From: Acinetobacter sp. ANC 4173
Lineage (GTDB): Bacteria > Pseudomonadota > Gammaproteobacteria > Pseudomonadales > Moraxellaceae
NCBI RefSeq assembly: GCF_004331255.1
Contig: NZ_SJOF01000008.1
Coordinates: 1-64,000, forward strand
DNA: 64,000 nt
Direction: 5' to 3'
The notes under the pieces are model-generated. The model was given only the letters and a program-made list of their open reading frames with translations. It made no database searches and was not told where the DNA came from. Below, piece by piece: positions 16,163 through 25,998 of the stretch. Both the position numbers and the translations under genes were made by a program. Each line of letters opens with the position of its first letter. Position 1 is the stretch's first letter.

Positions 16163-16301
16163 AGTTAAATAAGATATCCAAGACTGTAGCCTACACAACG
16201 CTGTTGTTGCTATAGCTCAGCATCATGAATTTGAAAAATTGTATTCATGATGCTGAGTACCTTAGTAATATAATATTCGTTATGCAAAATCCGTCGCTAT
16301 C
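16163..16301. ncRNA. Structured repeat, copy B (possible small RNA)
   Basis: The outer sequence matches copy A at 5613-5751. Hairpin I pairs CTGTAGC with GCTATAG; one A in copy A is a T here, turning a G-C pair into G-T, which fits RNA pairing. Hairpin II is CTCAGCATCATGAAT (16216-16230) with its perfect complement at 16243-16257 and a 12-base loop. Its sequence is unrelated to copy A but has identical geometry. ATAATATTCGTTATGC and TCGCTATCT follow, as in copy A. There is no dif site here, so the element does not depend on dif. Confidence 0.55.
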
Positions 16302-16361
16302 TTCAGACGCATTCTGAATCACCTGCATCCATACTTTGATCTGTATTAATTTCTCCAAACA

Positions 16362-16388
16362 AAAACCCCACCGTAGCGAGGTTTTAGA
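16362..16388 (-). terminator. Terminator of the Fic gene
   Basis: On the minus strand AAAACCTC, a short loop and GGGGTTTT, then a T-rich tail, lie just past the stop of the Fic gene. One mismatch is present in the stem. Confidence 0.5.
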
Positions 16389-16401
16389 GGTCTAATATAA
16401 G

Positions 16402-17574
16402 TTAACTGTCAGCTTGAGTGTTTTGAGCAAACTTTTCTTTATCAATTTTCAACACGTAACGAGTGTTACGTCCACCACCTTCAAGTTTATGCAGTACCCC
16501 ACCTTCCAAAAGTTCGCCTAGGTGGCGTGTTGCGGTAGCTTTACTTACTCCAGTGACTTTTTGATACTGAGAAGCATTGATCCCCAGAGGAAAATCATTC
16601 TCGTCTCCATTGAGTAAACGATTTAAAACTTTATTCTGAGATTCATTGAATTCGATATGAGAATAAGAGCTCCAGAATTTCGCTTTCGCAATCGTTCTAT
16701 CCAGTCGGAGTAAAGATCTGTCGATACTTTTCTCTAAGGTATCTAAGAACCAGACCAACCACTCATTGATCGTATAAGTGTTATTCTGGCACTTCTCAAG
16801 AACGTCATAATAGCTACTACGGTTTTCATGGATGGCTACTGACATAGCGTACAAACGGATACTCTGGTGATCCATTTGTGCTAAGGCCAAGTCTGTGATG
16901 ACACGAGTGATACGACCATTACCATCTTCAAATGGATGTAATGTCACAAACCAGAAATGAGCAAGAGCAGCTCGCAATAAAGGATCAAGCATCACATCTT
17001 CTTTGGAACTATTGAACCATTCTAAAAATTCATCGATTAGCCCCTGTAAGTGTTCTCCACCCTCAGGCGCTTCAAAGTAAACCTTGGTTGTAGTGCCATA
17101 AGGAGAACCACCAACAACCTGCATTGGTGTCTTATTATCACGAATTTCGCCCACTTTGATTTTCTGGGCAGCATAATCGAAGCGTTCTATGGTTTGAAAA
17201 AGCCAGTTATGCCATTGCAACAAGCGTTCCATAGTTAATGGCGCATGATGGTTGCTCACAGCATCCATCATGATATTGGCCAAACCTTCAGTTTTATCTT
17301 GAAGTGGCGCAGGATTTTCTTCTGTTACCCCTAAACGCCGAGCTAACGAGGATTTGAGTGAACGAACATTCAACTTCTCATCTTCAATGAGAGAGGATGC
17401 TACGAGGTTTGTTAGCAGCATATCTAATGGTAATGCTTCAGCATCTGGTGATGCTTTGCTCTCACCGACCAATTGACCTATCTTCTTATGGATTAAACGC
17501 AGTTTTACCGTAACGAGTGCTTCATCCCATTTAAATTTAGTCCAATTTGCTTTTTGCCATACCCATTTTTTCAT
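16402..17574 (-). CDS. Fic-family protein with N-terminal DUF4172 and C-terminal winged helix
   Basis: A 390-residue Fic protein, probably an AMP-transferring enzyme. Start ATG 17572-17574 is chosen because AGGGGA sits six bases upstream and the protein then begins MKKWVWQKANW as in DUF4172-Fic proteins. The active-site motif HPFEDGNGR lies at about 213-221 with the flap region (GGSPYGTTTKVYF) before it. An N-terminal SxxxE (residues about 60-64) could be the inhibitory helix of class II Fic enzymes. The end of the protein (GVSKATATRHLGELLEGGVL) is a winged helix. The upstream TGAGCC repeats suggest it binds its own promoter. Target proteins are unknown. Confidence 0.85.
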   Translation of the reverse strand: MKKWVWQKANWTKFKWDEALVTVKLRLIHKKIGQLVGESKASPDAEALPLDMLLTNLVASSLIEDEKLNVRSLKSSLARRLGVTEENPAPLQDKTEGLANIMMDAVSNHHAPLTMERLLQWHNWLFQTIERFDYAAQKIKVGEIRDNKTPMQVVGGSPYGTTTKVYFEAPEGGEHLQGLIDEFLEWFNSSKEDVMLDPLLRAALAHFWFVTLHPFEDGNGRITRVITDLALAQMDHQSIRLYAMSVAIHENRSSYYDVLEKCQNNTYTINEWLVWFLDTLEKSIDRSLLRLDRTIAKAKFWSSYSHIEFNESQNKVLNRLLNGDENDFPLGINASQYQKVTGVSKATATRHLGELLEGGVLHKLEGGGRNTRYVLKIDKEKFAQNTQADS

Positions 17575-17592
17575 AAGCATTCCCCTACTGCA

Positions 17593-17762
17593 TGAGCCGA
17601 TTATAACACTCATTCGGCTCATGCTGTGAGCTGTTTATTGAGGCTATTTGGCTCATTTTACGGAGTATGGCCCAAAAATAATTTATATAACAGATATTGT
17701 GAGCCGAATAAATGGCTCAAACGGATCATATAGTGAGCCAAATATAGGGAATATTCGGCTCA
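17593..17762. promoter_or_regulatory. Seven TGAGCC operator half-sites upstream of the Fic gene
   Basis: Copies of TGAGCCGAAT or its complement occur at 17593-17602, 17612-17621, 17646-17655, 17700-17709, 17710-17719, 17734-17743 and 17753-17762. They are mostly arranged as inverted pairs with spacers of 0-9 bases, except for the single site at 17646. The first pair lies within 50 bases of the Fic start. A cluster of this density marks a binding region, most simply for the Fic protein's own winged helix. Confidence 0.65.
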
Positions 17763-17904
17763 TTTACCGCTTTTAACCCAAAAGCTTTGTTGTGTAAGTT
17801 TAAGAAGCGAAGCGATATATTTTTGGAAAATACTTTAAATATAAAATTAAGTGGTGAATTTATGTTTTTGGGGGTTAGAGTCCGCCATGTGAATTTACGG
17901 CTCT

Positions 17905-18100
17905 ATAGGAAGAAAATTTAAATTTATCTTATCTATCTTTATCACTGTAATTTTAGTTGCTTGTAGCAAATCTGAAATTGAGAAAAACCTACTGAGGCAC
18001 TTTTGAAGGAAATGGATAGCCTGAAATTGTTATGAATGAGATGCGATTATTTGCCAATGGTCATCCAGTTGACGTACAAAAATATAGTTCGTGTTAGTTA
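17905..18100 (+). pseudogene. Possible remnant of a small lipoprotein gene
   Basis: One frame reads KFILSIFITVILVACSKSEIEK and then stops. It has the look of a lipoprotein signal peptide with the lipobox LVAC. A short frame follows from about 18031. No start codon is in register upstream. It looks like a decayed gene in the gap between the Fic operators and the LysR gene, and is too short to name. Confidence 0.25.
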
Positions 18101-18179
18101 TCCAAAAATATATAAAGAACTGTATATGCCAATACTATGTACATATGGATACTAGAATGATCTTAATCGCCAGTTAAGA

Positions 18180-19118
18180 TTATAAAAAAAAGTCTGTATC
18201 ACTCTGAATTTTAGGCGAAATATGCTGCTCAACCCACGTTAACCATGCTCTTGTTTTAGCATCAATAAAATGACGTGATGGTAGTAAGGTATAAACACCA
18301 ATATCAGGTGATCTCCAATCTGCTAAAATGCGACGTAATTTTCCAGTGCGTATAGCCTCAATCACTGTAAAGGTTGGAAGCAATGCGATGCCCATGTCTT
18401 GCTGCACCATGTCCAGTAAGAGTTCTGGTGTATCTGCAATCAATGGCCCTGTAATATCAATTTGATACGAACAACTGTTCTCACTGACAAGATGCCATTG
18501 CGGTGTAATAGATGGGTTCACCAATCTTAAACATGCGTGTTTTTGTAAATCATCTAATGATTTTGGTTCGCCATATTTTTCTAAATAGGCTGGTGATGCG
18601 CAAAGTAATGAAAATATGATCCCAATTTGACGCGCCATAAATCTTGAGTCAGCTAAAGATTCCGTAAGATATAAACTTACATCAATTCCTTTACCTAAAA
18701 GGTCGGGAACATTCTGCGAAGTACGGTACTCCACTGTAAGTTCTGGATAGGTTTGACAGAACTCGGCCATCATTGGAGACACATAATGATGCCCAAAACT
18801 TGCCATACTTAAAACACGTAACTTCCCTTGTAGTTTGGTCGCCATTCCCATCGCTTGTGCTTCAGCTTCTTCCACCATTGCGAGTATTTGACGGCATTGC
18901 TCTGCATAAGTTGCACCAATATCGGTCAGCGCGTGCTGTCTCGTGGTTCGTTGTAGTAATTTTGTTTCTAAACGCCCTTCTAATTCACTAATGAGTCGGG
19001 ACACTTGCGCTGTTGTTAGTTCCATCTGCTCTGCGGCAGCCGTAAAGCTTCCACTATCAATGACTTTTAGAAAAGCATGCATTGCATGGAGTAATCCACC
19101 ATCAAGATTTTTGCGCAT
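18180..19118 (-). CDS. LysR-family transcriptional regulator
   Basis: A 312-residue LysR protein. The N-terminal helix-turn-helix reads FLKVIDSGSFTAAAEQMELTTAQVSRLISELEGRL at about 17-51 and is followed by the effector-binding domain. It is divergent from the indolepyruvate ferredoxin oxidoreductase gene with a 203-base gap, so it probably controls that gene. Its effector cannot be read from sequence; aryl-pyruvates or aromatic amino acids are reasonable guesses. Confidence 0.85.
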   Translation of the reverse strand: MRKNLDGGLLHAMHAFLKVIDSGSFTAAAEQMELTTAQVSRLISELEGRLETKLLQRTTRQHALTDIGATYAEQCRQILAMVEEAEAQAMGMATKLQGKLRVLSMASFGHHYVSPMMAEFCQTYPELTVEYRTSQNVPDLLGKGIDVSLYLTESLADSRFMARQIGIIFSLLCASPAYLEKYGEPKSLDDLQKHACLRLVNPSITPQWHLVSENSCSYQIDITGPLIADTPELLLDMVQQDMGIALLPTFTVIEAIRTGKLRRILADWRSPDIGVYTLLPSRHFIDAKTRAWLTWVEQHISPKIQSDTDFFL

Positions 19119-19321
19119 AACGTAAATATGTTTTGCTTAATTACGCATTGTTGCACCAGTCTGGATCAATCACAATGACATTAATGTACATACATTGAAC
19201 AGTTTTTATTGTCCTGAATGAACTGATCAATCCTTTTTCGAGTATGTCATTTACTCCAAATATTCAACGGGATGTTGAGAAAAGAAAGTAGCTCGAACTA
19301 CAAAATTCCAAGGAGAAATAA

Positions 19322-22300
19322 ATGAATATCGCGACAAAATTTACTCCAAATAAAATTCCAACCAAGGATGTATCACTTGACGATAAATATCTGAGTGATT
19401 TCGGTACTGCTTACATGACTGGTATTCAGGCAATGGTGCGTTTACCACTCGCGCAAACACGGCGGGATACTTTAAACGGTTATCATACTGCTGGATTTAT
19501 TTCTGGTTATCGTGGTTCCCCTGTTGGAAATTATGATAATTTCCTCTGGCAAGTTGAAGGCATACTGAAAGACCATCATGTTGTTTTTCAACCTGGCGTA
19601 AATGAAGATCTCGCAGCTACTGCAATTTGGGGTACTCAACAAGCCAATCTTTCAGGTCAAGGCAAATATGATGGTGTGACTTCTTGGTGGTATGGTAAAG
19701 GTCCTGGTGTAGATCGTTCTGGAGATGTTTTGCGTCATGCCAATCTTGCCGGCACTTCTGAACTTGGTGGTGTGGTAGCTTTTTTTGGTGATGATCACTC
19801 TTGTAAATCTTCAAGTGTTCCGCACCAGTCTGAACACGTCATGATCGGTTGTGGTATTCCCATTTTTTACCCGACCTCAATCCAGCAAATTCTTGATCTA
19901 GGTGTTCATGCGGTCGCATTGTCACGCTTTGCGGGTGTCTGGACGTCGATGAAGTTGGTCAGTGAAATTGTCGAAACCTCTGCATCAGTTCATGTAGATT
20001 CAGATCGCGTTACGCCAGTTTTACCGAAAAATGTTCAAATGCCTGAAGATGGTGTCAGCATTCGTTGGCCTGATCATGGTATTCAGCAAGAAGAACGTTT
20101 GTATAAATATCGCTTACCTGCTGTTCTCGCTTATGCCCGTGAAAATGAACTGAATCAGATCACTTGGGATTGTCCTGATGCACGCATTGGTATTGCTGCC
20201 AGTGGTAAAGGATACTTAGATACGATTGAAGCCTTACGGATACTCGGAATTGAAGGTGAAACCGCCCAACAGCTTGGACTACGTGTATACCAAGTTGCTC
20301 TAATTTGGCCCTTAGAGCCACAAGGACTTCGAAAATTTGCTGAAGGATTAGAAGAACTGATCGTCGTAGAAGAAAAACGCCCGATTATTGAAGCACAAAT
20401 TAAAGATGAGCTTTATGCACTGCCAGATGGCAAACGCCCGCGTGTGATCGGTAAAGCCTGTGATGGAAAAGGCGAATGGAGCACCTCGATTGAGGAAGCC
20501 CCTTTGATTGGTTACTTTGAGTATCAACCTGAACCGATTGCCAAAATGTTGGCAGCGCGATTTTTAAAATTAGATCTTCCAGAAAGCTTAAAAACCCAAA
20601 TCCAAAATCGAGTTGAGCTATTACAAAAAGCAGAGCAAGAATCAGCACGTGTGTTGGATATTGCTGAACGCAAACCTTTCTTTTGTAGTGGTTGCCCGCA
20701 CAACGCATCTACAAAATTACCCGAAGGCAGTCGCGCACTGGGCGGGATTGGTTGTCACTATATTGCAGTTTTACAGAATCACGGGACAGAAACTTTCTCA
20801 CATATGGGTGGTGAAGGCGTGAGTTGGGCGGGTGCCTCTCATTTCACCAATGAAAAACATATTTTTGCCAATATAGGCGATGGAACCTATTTCCATTCAG
20901 GCTATCTTGCAATCCGTCAAGCGATCGCTGCAAAACTCAATATCACCTACAAAATTCTCTATAACGACGCTGTCGCTATGACGGGTGGACAGCATGTCGA
21001 TGGTCATCTCAGTGTTGCGCAGTTAACCCGACAGCTTGATGCTGAAGGCATTACCAAACAAGTGATTGTTACGGATGAACCTGAGTTAATTCATGCTGAA
21101 GAAGGTATTGCACCTCATGTCGAGATTTACCACAGAAATGAGTTAGATACCGTTCAACGCAAATTACGTGATATTTCTGGCGTTACGGCGCTCATTTATG
21201 TTCAAACCTGTGCCAGTGAAAAACGCCGTCGTCGTAAACGCAATGCTTATCCTGATATTGCTCAGCGAGTTTTTATTAATAGTGAGATTTGTGAAGGTTG
21301 CGGTGACTGTTCTAAAAAGTCGAACTGTCTATCGATTGAACCTGTTGAAACAGTGCTAGGAACGAAACGTCAAATCAATCAAAGTAGTTGTAATAAAGAC
21401 TTCTCTTGTATCAATGGGTTCTGTCCAAGTTTTGTGACCGTACATACCCGCGATATGAAACGCCCAGAAATATTTGAAGGCATACAAGCTGGTTGGCCTG
21501 AAAAGCCAATCATTGCCGAACTTGCGCAAGATCCAATGCGTATTATGGTCGGTGGTGTAGGTGGAACAGGTGTGGTGACTTCAGGTGCTTTACTGGGTAT
21601 GGCGGCACATTTGGAAGGTAAAGCTGCACGGATTATGGATATGGCTGGACTTGCTCAAAAAGGTGGTACAGTTTATTCCTACGTACAACTCGCAACAGCA
21701 GATGATCAAATTTCATCAACTAAGATTCCTGCGGGACAATGTGATCTATTAATTGGTGCAGATGCCATTGTTGCAGGGAGTAAGGCAGCACTATCTCGTT
21801 TAAAATCAGGTGCTGTGGTTATTGTTAATGAAGATAGTTCCCCTACTTCCAATTTCCTTGAGTCTCGTGATTGGTACGCACCGATTACAGATTTAATTCA
21901 TCGACTTCGTGGTCGAACTTCACAAGATAAATTTTTCTCTTTACCTGTAACACGTATAGCTACACAAGTGCTCGGTGATGCAATCTTTGCCAATCAAATC
22001 TTACTCGGCATGGCTTGGCAATCAGGGCAAATTCCGTTGAAGCGTGAGAGTATTGAAAAAGCAATTGATCTGAACGGTACTGCGGCTGAACAAAACCTAG
22101 AAGCATTCCGCATTGGTTGTCATTTGATGAGTGACCCTGACTTAGCCAAACGCATTATTGCAACCATACCAACGATGCGTAAACCAACCACTTTGGCTGA
22201 ACTCGTTGAAGATCGTTCTGCACGTCTGGTCGAGTATTGGAATCAAGATTATGCAACGCAGTATCGAAATCTTGCTGAACAAGCTGCCAAAGTATTACCC

Positions 22301-22801
22301 GAAGAACTCGCTGAAACCATTGCGACGCAGCTCTATCGAGTCATGGCGTATAAAGATGAATATGAAGTTGCACGCTTACTCACAGGAAAAAGCTTTAAAC
22401 AATCGATTGAAGCGCAGTTTGGTCAAGGGCTACGTTTAACCTATCACTTAGCTCCTCCTACTTTGGGTGCTCATGGTGCTATACGCAAACGTGCTTTCGG
22501 CTATTGGATGCGTATTCCAATGATGATGCTTGCTCGTCTACAATGGCTCAGAGAAACATTCCTTGATCCATTTGCTTTACAACAAGAACGTAAAAAAGAA
22601 CATGCTTGGCGTGATCGTTATATCACCTTTGTGAAAGCGATTAGTTCTGCCCCTGAAAGCTATGACTTATCTGTTGCCGAGAAAATTGCTCAATTACCAG
22701 CAGAGGTACGCGGTTTTGGTCATGTCAAAATGCAAGCGATGGAAACAGCGATACAACGTTGGGATGAGCTTTCATTGAGTCTTCGTAAAGAACATGAATA
22801 A
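19322..22801 (+). CDS. Indolepyruvate ferredoxin oxidoreductase, fused alpha-gamma
   Basis: A 1159-residue fused enzyme that oxidatively decarboxylates aryl-pyruvates to aryl-acetyl-CoA. The N-terminal pyrimidine-binding part has GYRGSPVGNYD. A CSGCPHN cluster ligand region and the thiamine diphosphate motif GDGTYFHSGYLA...YNDAVAMTGGQ lie in the middle. Ferredoxin-like cysteines (CEGCGDCSKKSNC and a later CNKDFSCINGFC) come next, and the gamma domain starts near GGVGGTGVVTSGALLGMAA. AAGGAG lies six bases before the start. The long single-chain form is typical of proteobacterial homologues. It is monocistronic and divergent from LysR. Confidence 0.88.
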   Translation: MNIATKFTPNKIPTKDVSLDDKYLSDFGTAYMTGIQAMVRLPLAQTRRDTLNGYHTAGFISGYRGSPVGNYDNFLWQVEGILKDHHVVFQPGVNEDLAATAIWGTQQANLSGQGKYDGVTSWWYGKGPGVDRSGDVLRHANLAGTSELGGVVAFFGDDHSCKSSSVPHQSEHVMIGCGIPIFYPTSIQQILDLGVHAVALSRFAGVWTSMKLVSEIVETSASVHVDSDRVTPVLPKNVQMPEDGVSIRWPDHGIQQEERLYKYRLPAVLAYARENELNQITWDCPDARIGIAASGKGYLDTIEALRILGIEGETAQQLGLRVYQVALIWPLEPQGLRKFAEGLEELIVVEEKRPIIEAQIKDELYALPDGKRPRVIGKACDGKGEWSTSIEEAPLIGYFEYQPEPIAKMLAARFLKLDLPESLKTQIQNRVELLQKAEQESARVLDIAERKPFFCSGCPHNASTKLPEGSRALGGIGCHYIAVLQNHGTETFSHMGGEGVSWAGASHFTNEKHIFANIGDGTYFHSGYLAIRQAIAAKLNITYKILYNDAVAMTGGQHVDGHLSVAQLTRQLDAEGITKQVIVTDEPELIHAEEGIAPHVEIYHRNELDTVQRKLRDISGVTALIYVQTCASEKRRRRKRNAYPDIAQRVFINSEICEGCGDCSKKSNCLSIEPVETVLGTKRQINQSSCNKDFSCINGFCPSFVTVHTRDMKRPEIFEGIQAGWPEKPIIAELAQDPMRIMVGGVGGTGVVTSGALLGMAAHLEGKAARIMDMAGLAQKGGTVYSYVQLATADDQISSTKIPAGQCDLLIGADAIVAGSKAALSRLKSGAVVIVNEDSSPTSNFLESRDWYAPITDLIHRLRGRTSQDKFFSLPVTRIATQVLGDAIFANQILLGMAWQSGQIPLKRESIEKAIDLNGTAAEQNLEAFRIGCHLMSDPDLAKRIIATIPTMRKPTTLAELVEDRSARLVEYWNQDYATQYRNLAEQAAKVLPEELAETIATQLYRVMAYKDEYEVARLLTGKSFKQSIEAQFGQGLRLTYHLAPPTLGAHGAIRKRAFGYWMRIPMMMLARLQWLRETFLDPFALQQERKKEHAWRDRYITFVKAISSAPESYDLSVAEKIAQLPAEVRGFGHVKMQAMETAIQRWDELSLSLRKEHE

Positions 22802-23226
22802 AGGAAAGAGATTTATCTAAATAAGTAGCTGATACAGGATCAAACTTAGGCTGTACTCATACTAAGCTTATATTGATCAGGTTCAGCTACTTTTTATTTA
22901 CAATCTAATAACGAGCATAAATACAGTGAAGCTCATCTCTGAATAGTCACCACGCATCACTTTTGTTGGATTTATCAGCCATGATGGTTTTAAACAAATA
23001 ATTTATATGAATAAGATGCTGGAAGTTATAGATAAATTTTAAAATTATTTATGAACGAGGCTATAGCCTACACAAAACAAATAAAGATAAATGCGCTAAA
23101 GAAAATTTTTTTCCCTAGCGCCCTGTTGACTACGTTTACCATTATCTATATCAGTTCCATCATGAACATTGATGTCATTCTTGAACTTTGTACTAAAGCC
23201 CTATGGTTTTCGTATTCGCTGATGTA
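22802..23226. other. Intergenic region, 425 bases, no gene
   Basis: A GCGCTA/TAGCGC hairpin with a T-rich loop lies at about 23091-23122. A 12-base match to the structured repeats (TAGCCTACACAA) occurs near 23065 without the rest of that element. A weak dyad around AGCTGA/CAGCTACTTTTT at about 22827-22895 could end the preceding transcript. Confidence 0.45.
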
Positions 23227-24027
23227 CTAGTTCAGATGAAAACTCAGGGTTTGTCCATCATCAGGAATATAGACACGATCTTTTTCCCCAATTTCGGTAA
23301 CAAGATTTTGAATATCAGCTCTTTTCACTGGGCAGTGATTTAACGCCTCAAAATGATTCGCAATCACATGCTTTGGGGAAAGTTGGATAAATTTTCTGAC
23401 TTCACTTTCAGTCATTAAGATGGGTTTCCCAACATCCATTTGTGCTTCGCCTGCTGCAACAACAGTAATATCTGGATTAAACTGAAAAGTCGCAGTTTTT
23501 ACATCCTCAGTGAGCACAGTATCACCGCTGATGTAAATTGATGGTTCATTCGGTAGATCCATAAAAAACCCACAACCATTCGCCATAAATTTGCTGATCC
23601 AACCATGCCCATGCTTCGCAGGGACAGCAACGAGACGACCACCCAAAAACTGGATTTCTTTCCAATGATCAATTCCAGCCTGAACGTTTAGACCCAGATT
23701 TTCCAGGTAAGGTACATCATTACTAAACGTATATACAGGAATTTGCTTATCCGCTAAAAACTTCTCTCCAGTTCGATCTAAATGATCGGTATGCTGGAAT
23801 GCTCTGATATTGAAGGTTTGGCTGTGTGTGATAAAACAATGTGTGACTTTTTCTAAAAGTTCCGCTGCATTGTCGGGAAGTTCAACCAACGGATTTTTCT
23901 CAGCCTTAAATTTCACATAGGAAAATGCAGGGAGAGAACCTTTTTTACCCAACATTGGGTCAATAAGAATGAAATTATTCCCAGTTTCAATGATAAAAGT
24001 AGCACTACGTAAATGATGAATGTTCAT
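23227..24027 (-). CDS. Metallo-beta-lactamase-fold hydrolase (UlaG-like)
   Basis: A 266-residue MBL-fold protein. Recognisable parts are the N-terminal NIHHLRSATFIIETGNNFILIDPMLG, the metal-site HTDHLD, AVPAKHGHG, the YISGDT motif supplying the bridging Asp, and the C-terminal IANHFEALNHCP. The usual THxHxDH motif is interrupted here: ITHS is followed by QTFNIRAFQ and only then HTDHLD. Some relatives have a shorter insertion at this place. It is monocistronic, with no informative neighbours. Substrate is unknown. Confidence 0.75.
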   Translation of the reverse strand: MNIHHLRSATFIIETGNNFILIDPMLGKKGSLPAFSYVKFKAEKNPLVELPDNAAELLEKVTHCFITHSQTFNIRAFQHTDHLDRTGEKFLADKQIPVYTFSNDVPYLENLGLNVQAGIDHWKEIQFLGGRLVAVPAKHGHGWISKFMANGCGFFMDLPNEPSIYISGDTVLTEDVKTATFQFNPDITVVAAGEAQMDVGKPILMTESEVRKFIQLSPKHVIANHFEALNHCPVKRADIQNLVTEIGEKDRVYIPDDGQTLSFHLN

Positions 24028-24451
24028 TGTAAAGTCTGTCAGTTTTATTGCTATAAAGTAGAGATATGACCTTACAATGAGTTTACCGAATGGTGCAATA
24101 TGAATTGAAATGTCAAAACGGCGCTATTCAAATTAGAGGGTACAAACTTAAAGATGGTATTCAACTAAAAAAAAGCTGATCTCAGATTCTTTAGAAAATT
24201 AAAATTATTATTTTTCAATAATTTACATTTAAAGTCTAATCGCTAATTGTCTAGAAGATAGAACCTTGATTGATCTCAATTAGACAAAGAATATTGACGT
24301 CTCTAAGTTTATTTATAGCTTATGGGAGAAAAATAAAAATGTTTAGTGCTAACTGAGGCCATTTGTATGCAGATAGGATTACTCTTGCCTCACCTAATTT
24401 CTATAGCCACCCCACACAGTAATCTGGAGTGGTTCTAGACCATTGCCATCT
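24028..24451. other. Intergenic region, 424 bases, no gene
   Basis: AT-rich. On the minus strand CCACTCC and GGGGTGG at about 24409-24434 form a weak hairpin just after the MarR gene and may end the hemE-marR transcript. The rest shows nothing I can support. Confidence 0.4.
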
Positions 24452-24889
24452 CTAAAGCTTGAGTTCACTTTTAATTTTTGCGCAGACTTTTAATGTCGAA
24501 TCCACTTCACTTTCATCAAGATTGAGTTTGCACTTGGTATCTTGGAAGATTTTAGCAATAGGATCTTTTAAATCCTGACCAGATTCAGTTAATGAAATAT
24601 ATTTTCGACGACGGTCGAGCGTGTCCACTGATACAACGACAAAACCCGCTTTTTCAAGTCGTTTAATGATCGGGGTGAGTGAACCAAGATCAAACAGCGT
24701 TTGTTCACTCAGTTCGCTAGATGACAAGTGATTTTGATTCCAGAGAGCCGCCAATACCAGAAGTTGAGGATATGTTATTCCAAGTTCAGATAATGGTTTG
24801 GTGTAGTTTCGCATCATAGCATTCATCGTCGAATACAGTGTAAAACAGAGCATTTTGTCAAAATTAAATGTATCTAGCATCGAACTCAT
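24452..24889 (-). CDS. MarR-family regulator (OhrR-like)
   Basis: A 145-residue MarR protein. The winged helix includes LTPIIKRLEKAGFV and DRRRKYISLTESGQDL. A cysteine near the N-terminus (DKMLCFTLYS) sits where OhrR proteins carry their peroxide-sensing Cys. It is the last gene of a minus-strand cluster, 19 bases after the hemE-like gene. A perfect 18-base dyad at 27658-27675, in front of the cluster's first gene, is a good candidate operator. It may therefore autoregulate the cluster in response to oxidation. Confidence 0.75.
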   Translation of the reverse strand: MSSMLDTFNFDKMLCFTLYSTMNAMMRNYTKPLSELGITYPQLLVLAALWNQNHLSSSELSEQTLFDLGSLTPIIKRLEKAGFVVVSVDTLDRRRKYISLTESGQDLKDPIAKIFQDTKCKLNLDESEVDSTLKVCAKIKSELKL

Positions 24890-24908
24890 CTGTTATGTCC
24901 TGAAAAAA

Positions 24909-25970
24909 TTAAAAACGATGAACAGCTTCAATTAACACGGACACCGAATCTGGGTTTGTTTCCTTAGAAATTCCATGCCCCAAATTGAAAACAAATCCTG
25001 TAGCATCTTTTTGCTTTCCAAAAGATGTCATGACGTTATTCACTTCATTTTGAATTACAGAACCGGGGGCAAGTAATACGGCTGGATCGAGATTACCTTG
25101 TAAGGCAACTTTAGAACCTACTCGCTGACGCGCAACTTCTAGATCAGTCATCCAGTCAAGTCCTAAAGCATTAGCTCCACATCCTGCCATTTCTTCAAGC
25201 CATTGACCACCTCCTTTTGTAAATACGATAGAAGGAACAGAACGCTCACCTAACTGGTTTTTTAAACTATCTAAAATAAAGGTAATGTACCTGAGAGAAA
25301 ACTCTTGATAAGCAGCTCGACTTAACAACCCACCCCAAGTATCAAAAATCATGATGGCCTGTGCGCCAGCCTCCACCTGACATTTAAGATGCTGTGTAAC
25401 AGCTTGGGCATTTTTTTCTAGTAATTGATGTAAGATTTTCGGGTTGCTATAAAGCACACTTTTTATCGTTATAAAATCTTTTGAACCCTGTCCCTCAACC
25501 ATGTAACAGGCCAATGTCCACGGACTTCCAGAAAAACCAATCAGTGGAACTTGACCATTGAGCTCATGACGGCATTGGCTGACTGTCTGATATACGTAAG
25601 ATAAAGATTCTTGCGATGGAATCTCTAAATTATTGATCGCTTGTTCAGAACGTATAGGGTTTTTGAATTTAGGTCCATGATTTTCTTCAAAATATAAACC
25701 TAAACCCATTGCATCAGGAATAGTCAAAATATCAGAAAATACAATTGCTGCATCTAAATCATAACGTCGAATAGGCTGCAAAGTTACTTCAGTTGCATAG
25801 TCAGGTGTTTTCATTAAATTAATGAAATTTCCTGCCATTTTACGTACTGCTCGATATTCAGGAAGATAGCGTCCAGCTTGGCGCATCATCCAGATTGGTG
25901 TTCGATCTACGGGTTGTTTTTGTAATGCTCGAATAAAATTATTGTTCTGAAGTGGTACAAAGTTTGTCAT
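24909..25970 (-). CDS. hemE: Uroporphyrinogen decarboxylase (HemE)
   Basis: A 353-residue HemE that converts uroporphyrinogen III to coproporphyrinogen III in haem synthesis. Family signatures [16 protein letters not shown] near the start and [16 protein letters not shown] in the middle are intact, and length is normal. It lies in an operon with a ribulose-phosphate epimerase and a MarR gene, which is not the usual hemE setting, so it may be a second, regulated or acquired copy. Whether the genome has another hemE cannot be seen. Confidence 0.85.
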   Translation of the reverse strand: MTNFVPLQNNNFIRALQKQPVDRTPIWMMRQAGRYLPEYRAVRKMAGNFINLMKTPDYATEVTLQPIRRYDLDAAIVFSDILTIPDAMGLGLYFEENHGPKFKNPIRSEQAINNLEIPSQESLSYVYQTVSQCRHELNGQVPLIGFSGSPWTLACYMVEGQGSKDFITIKSVLYSNPKILHQLLEKNAQAVTQHLKCQVEAGAQAIMIFDTWGGLLSRAAYQEFSLRYITFILDSLKNQLGERSVPSIVFTKGGGQWLEEMAGCGANALGLDWMTDLEVARQRVGSKVALQGNLDPAVLLAPGSVIQNEVNNVMTSFGKQKDATGFVFNLGHGISKETNPDSVSVLIEAVHRF

Positions 25971-25998
25971 TTGAGACTCTAATTATAAAGTTGAATAT

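Noticed and set aside
18991..19125. Plus-strand frames antisense to the LysR gene
   Set aside because: They are shadows of the conserved helix-turn-helix coding region.
23060..23080. A possible third copy of the structured repeat
   Set aside because: Only 12 bases (TAGCCTACACAA) match and neither hairpin nor the downstream block is present.
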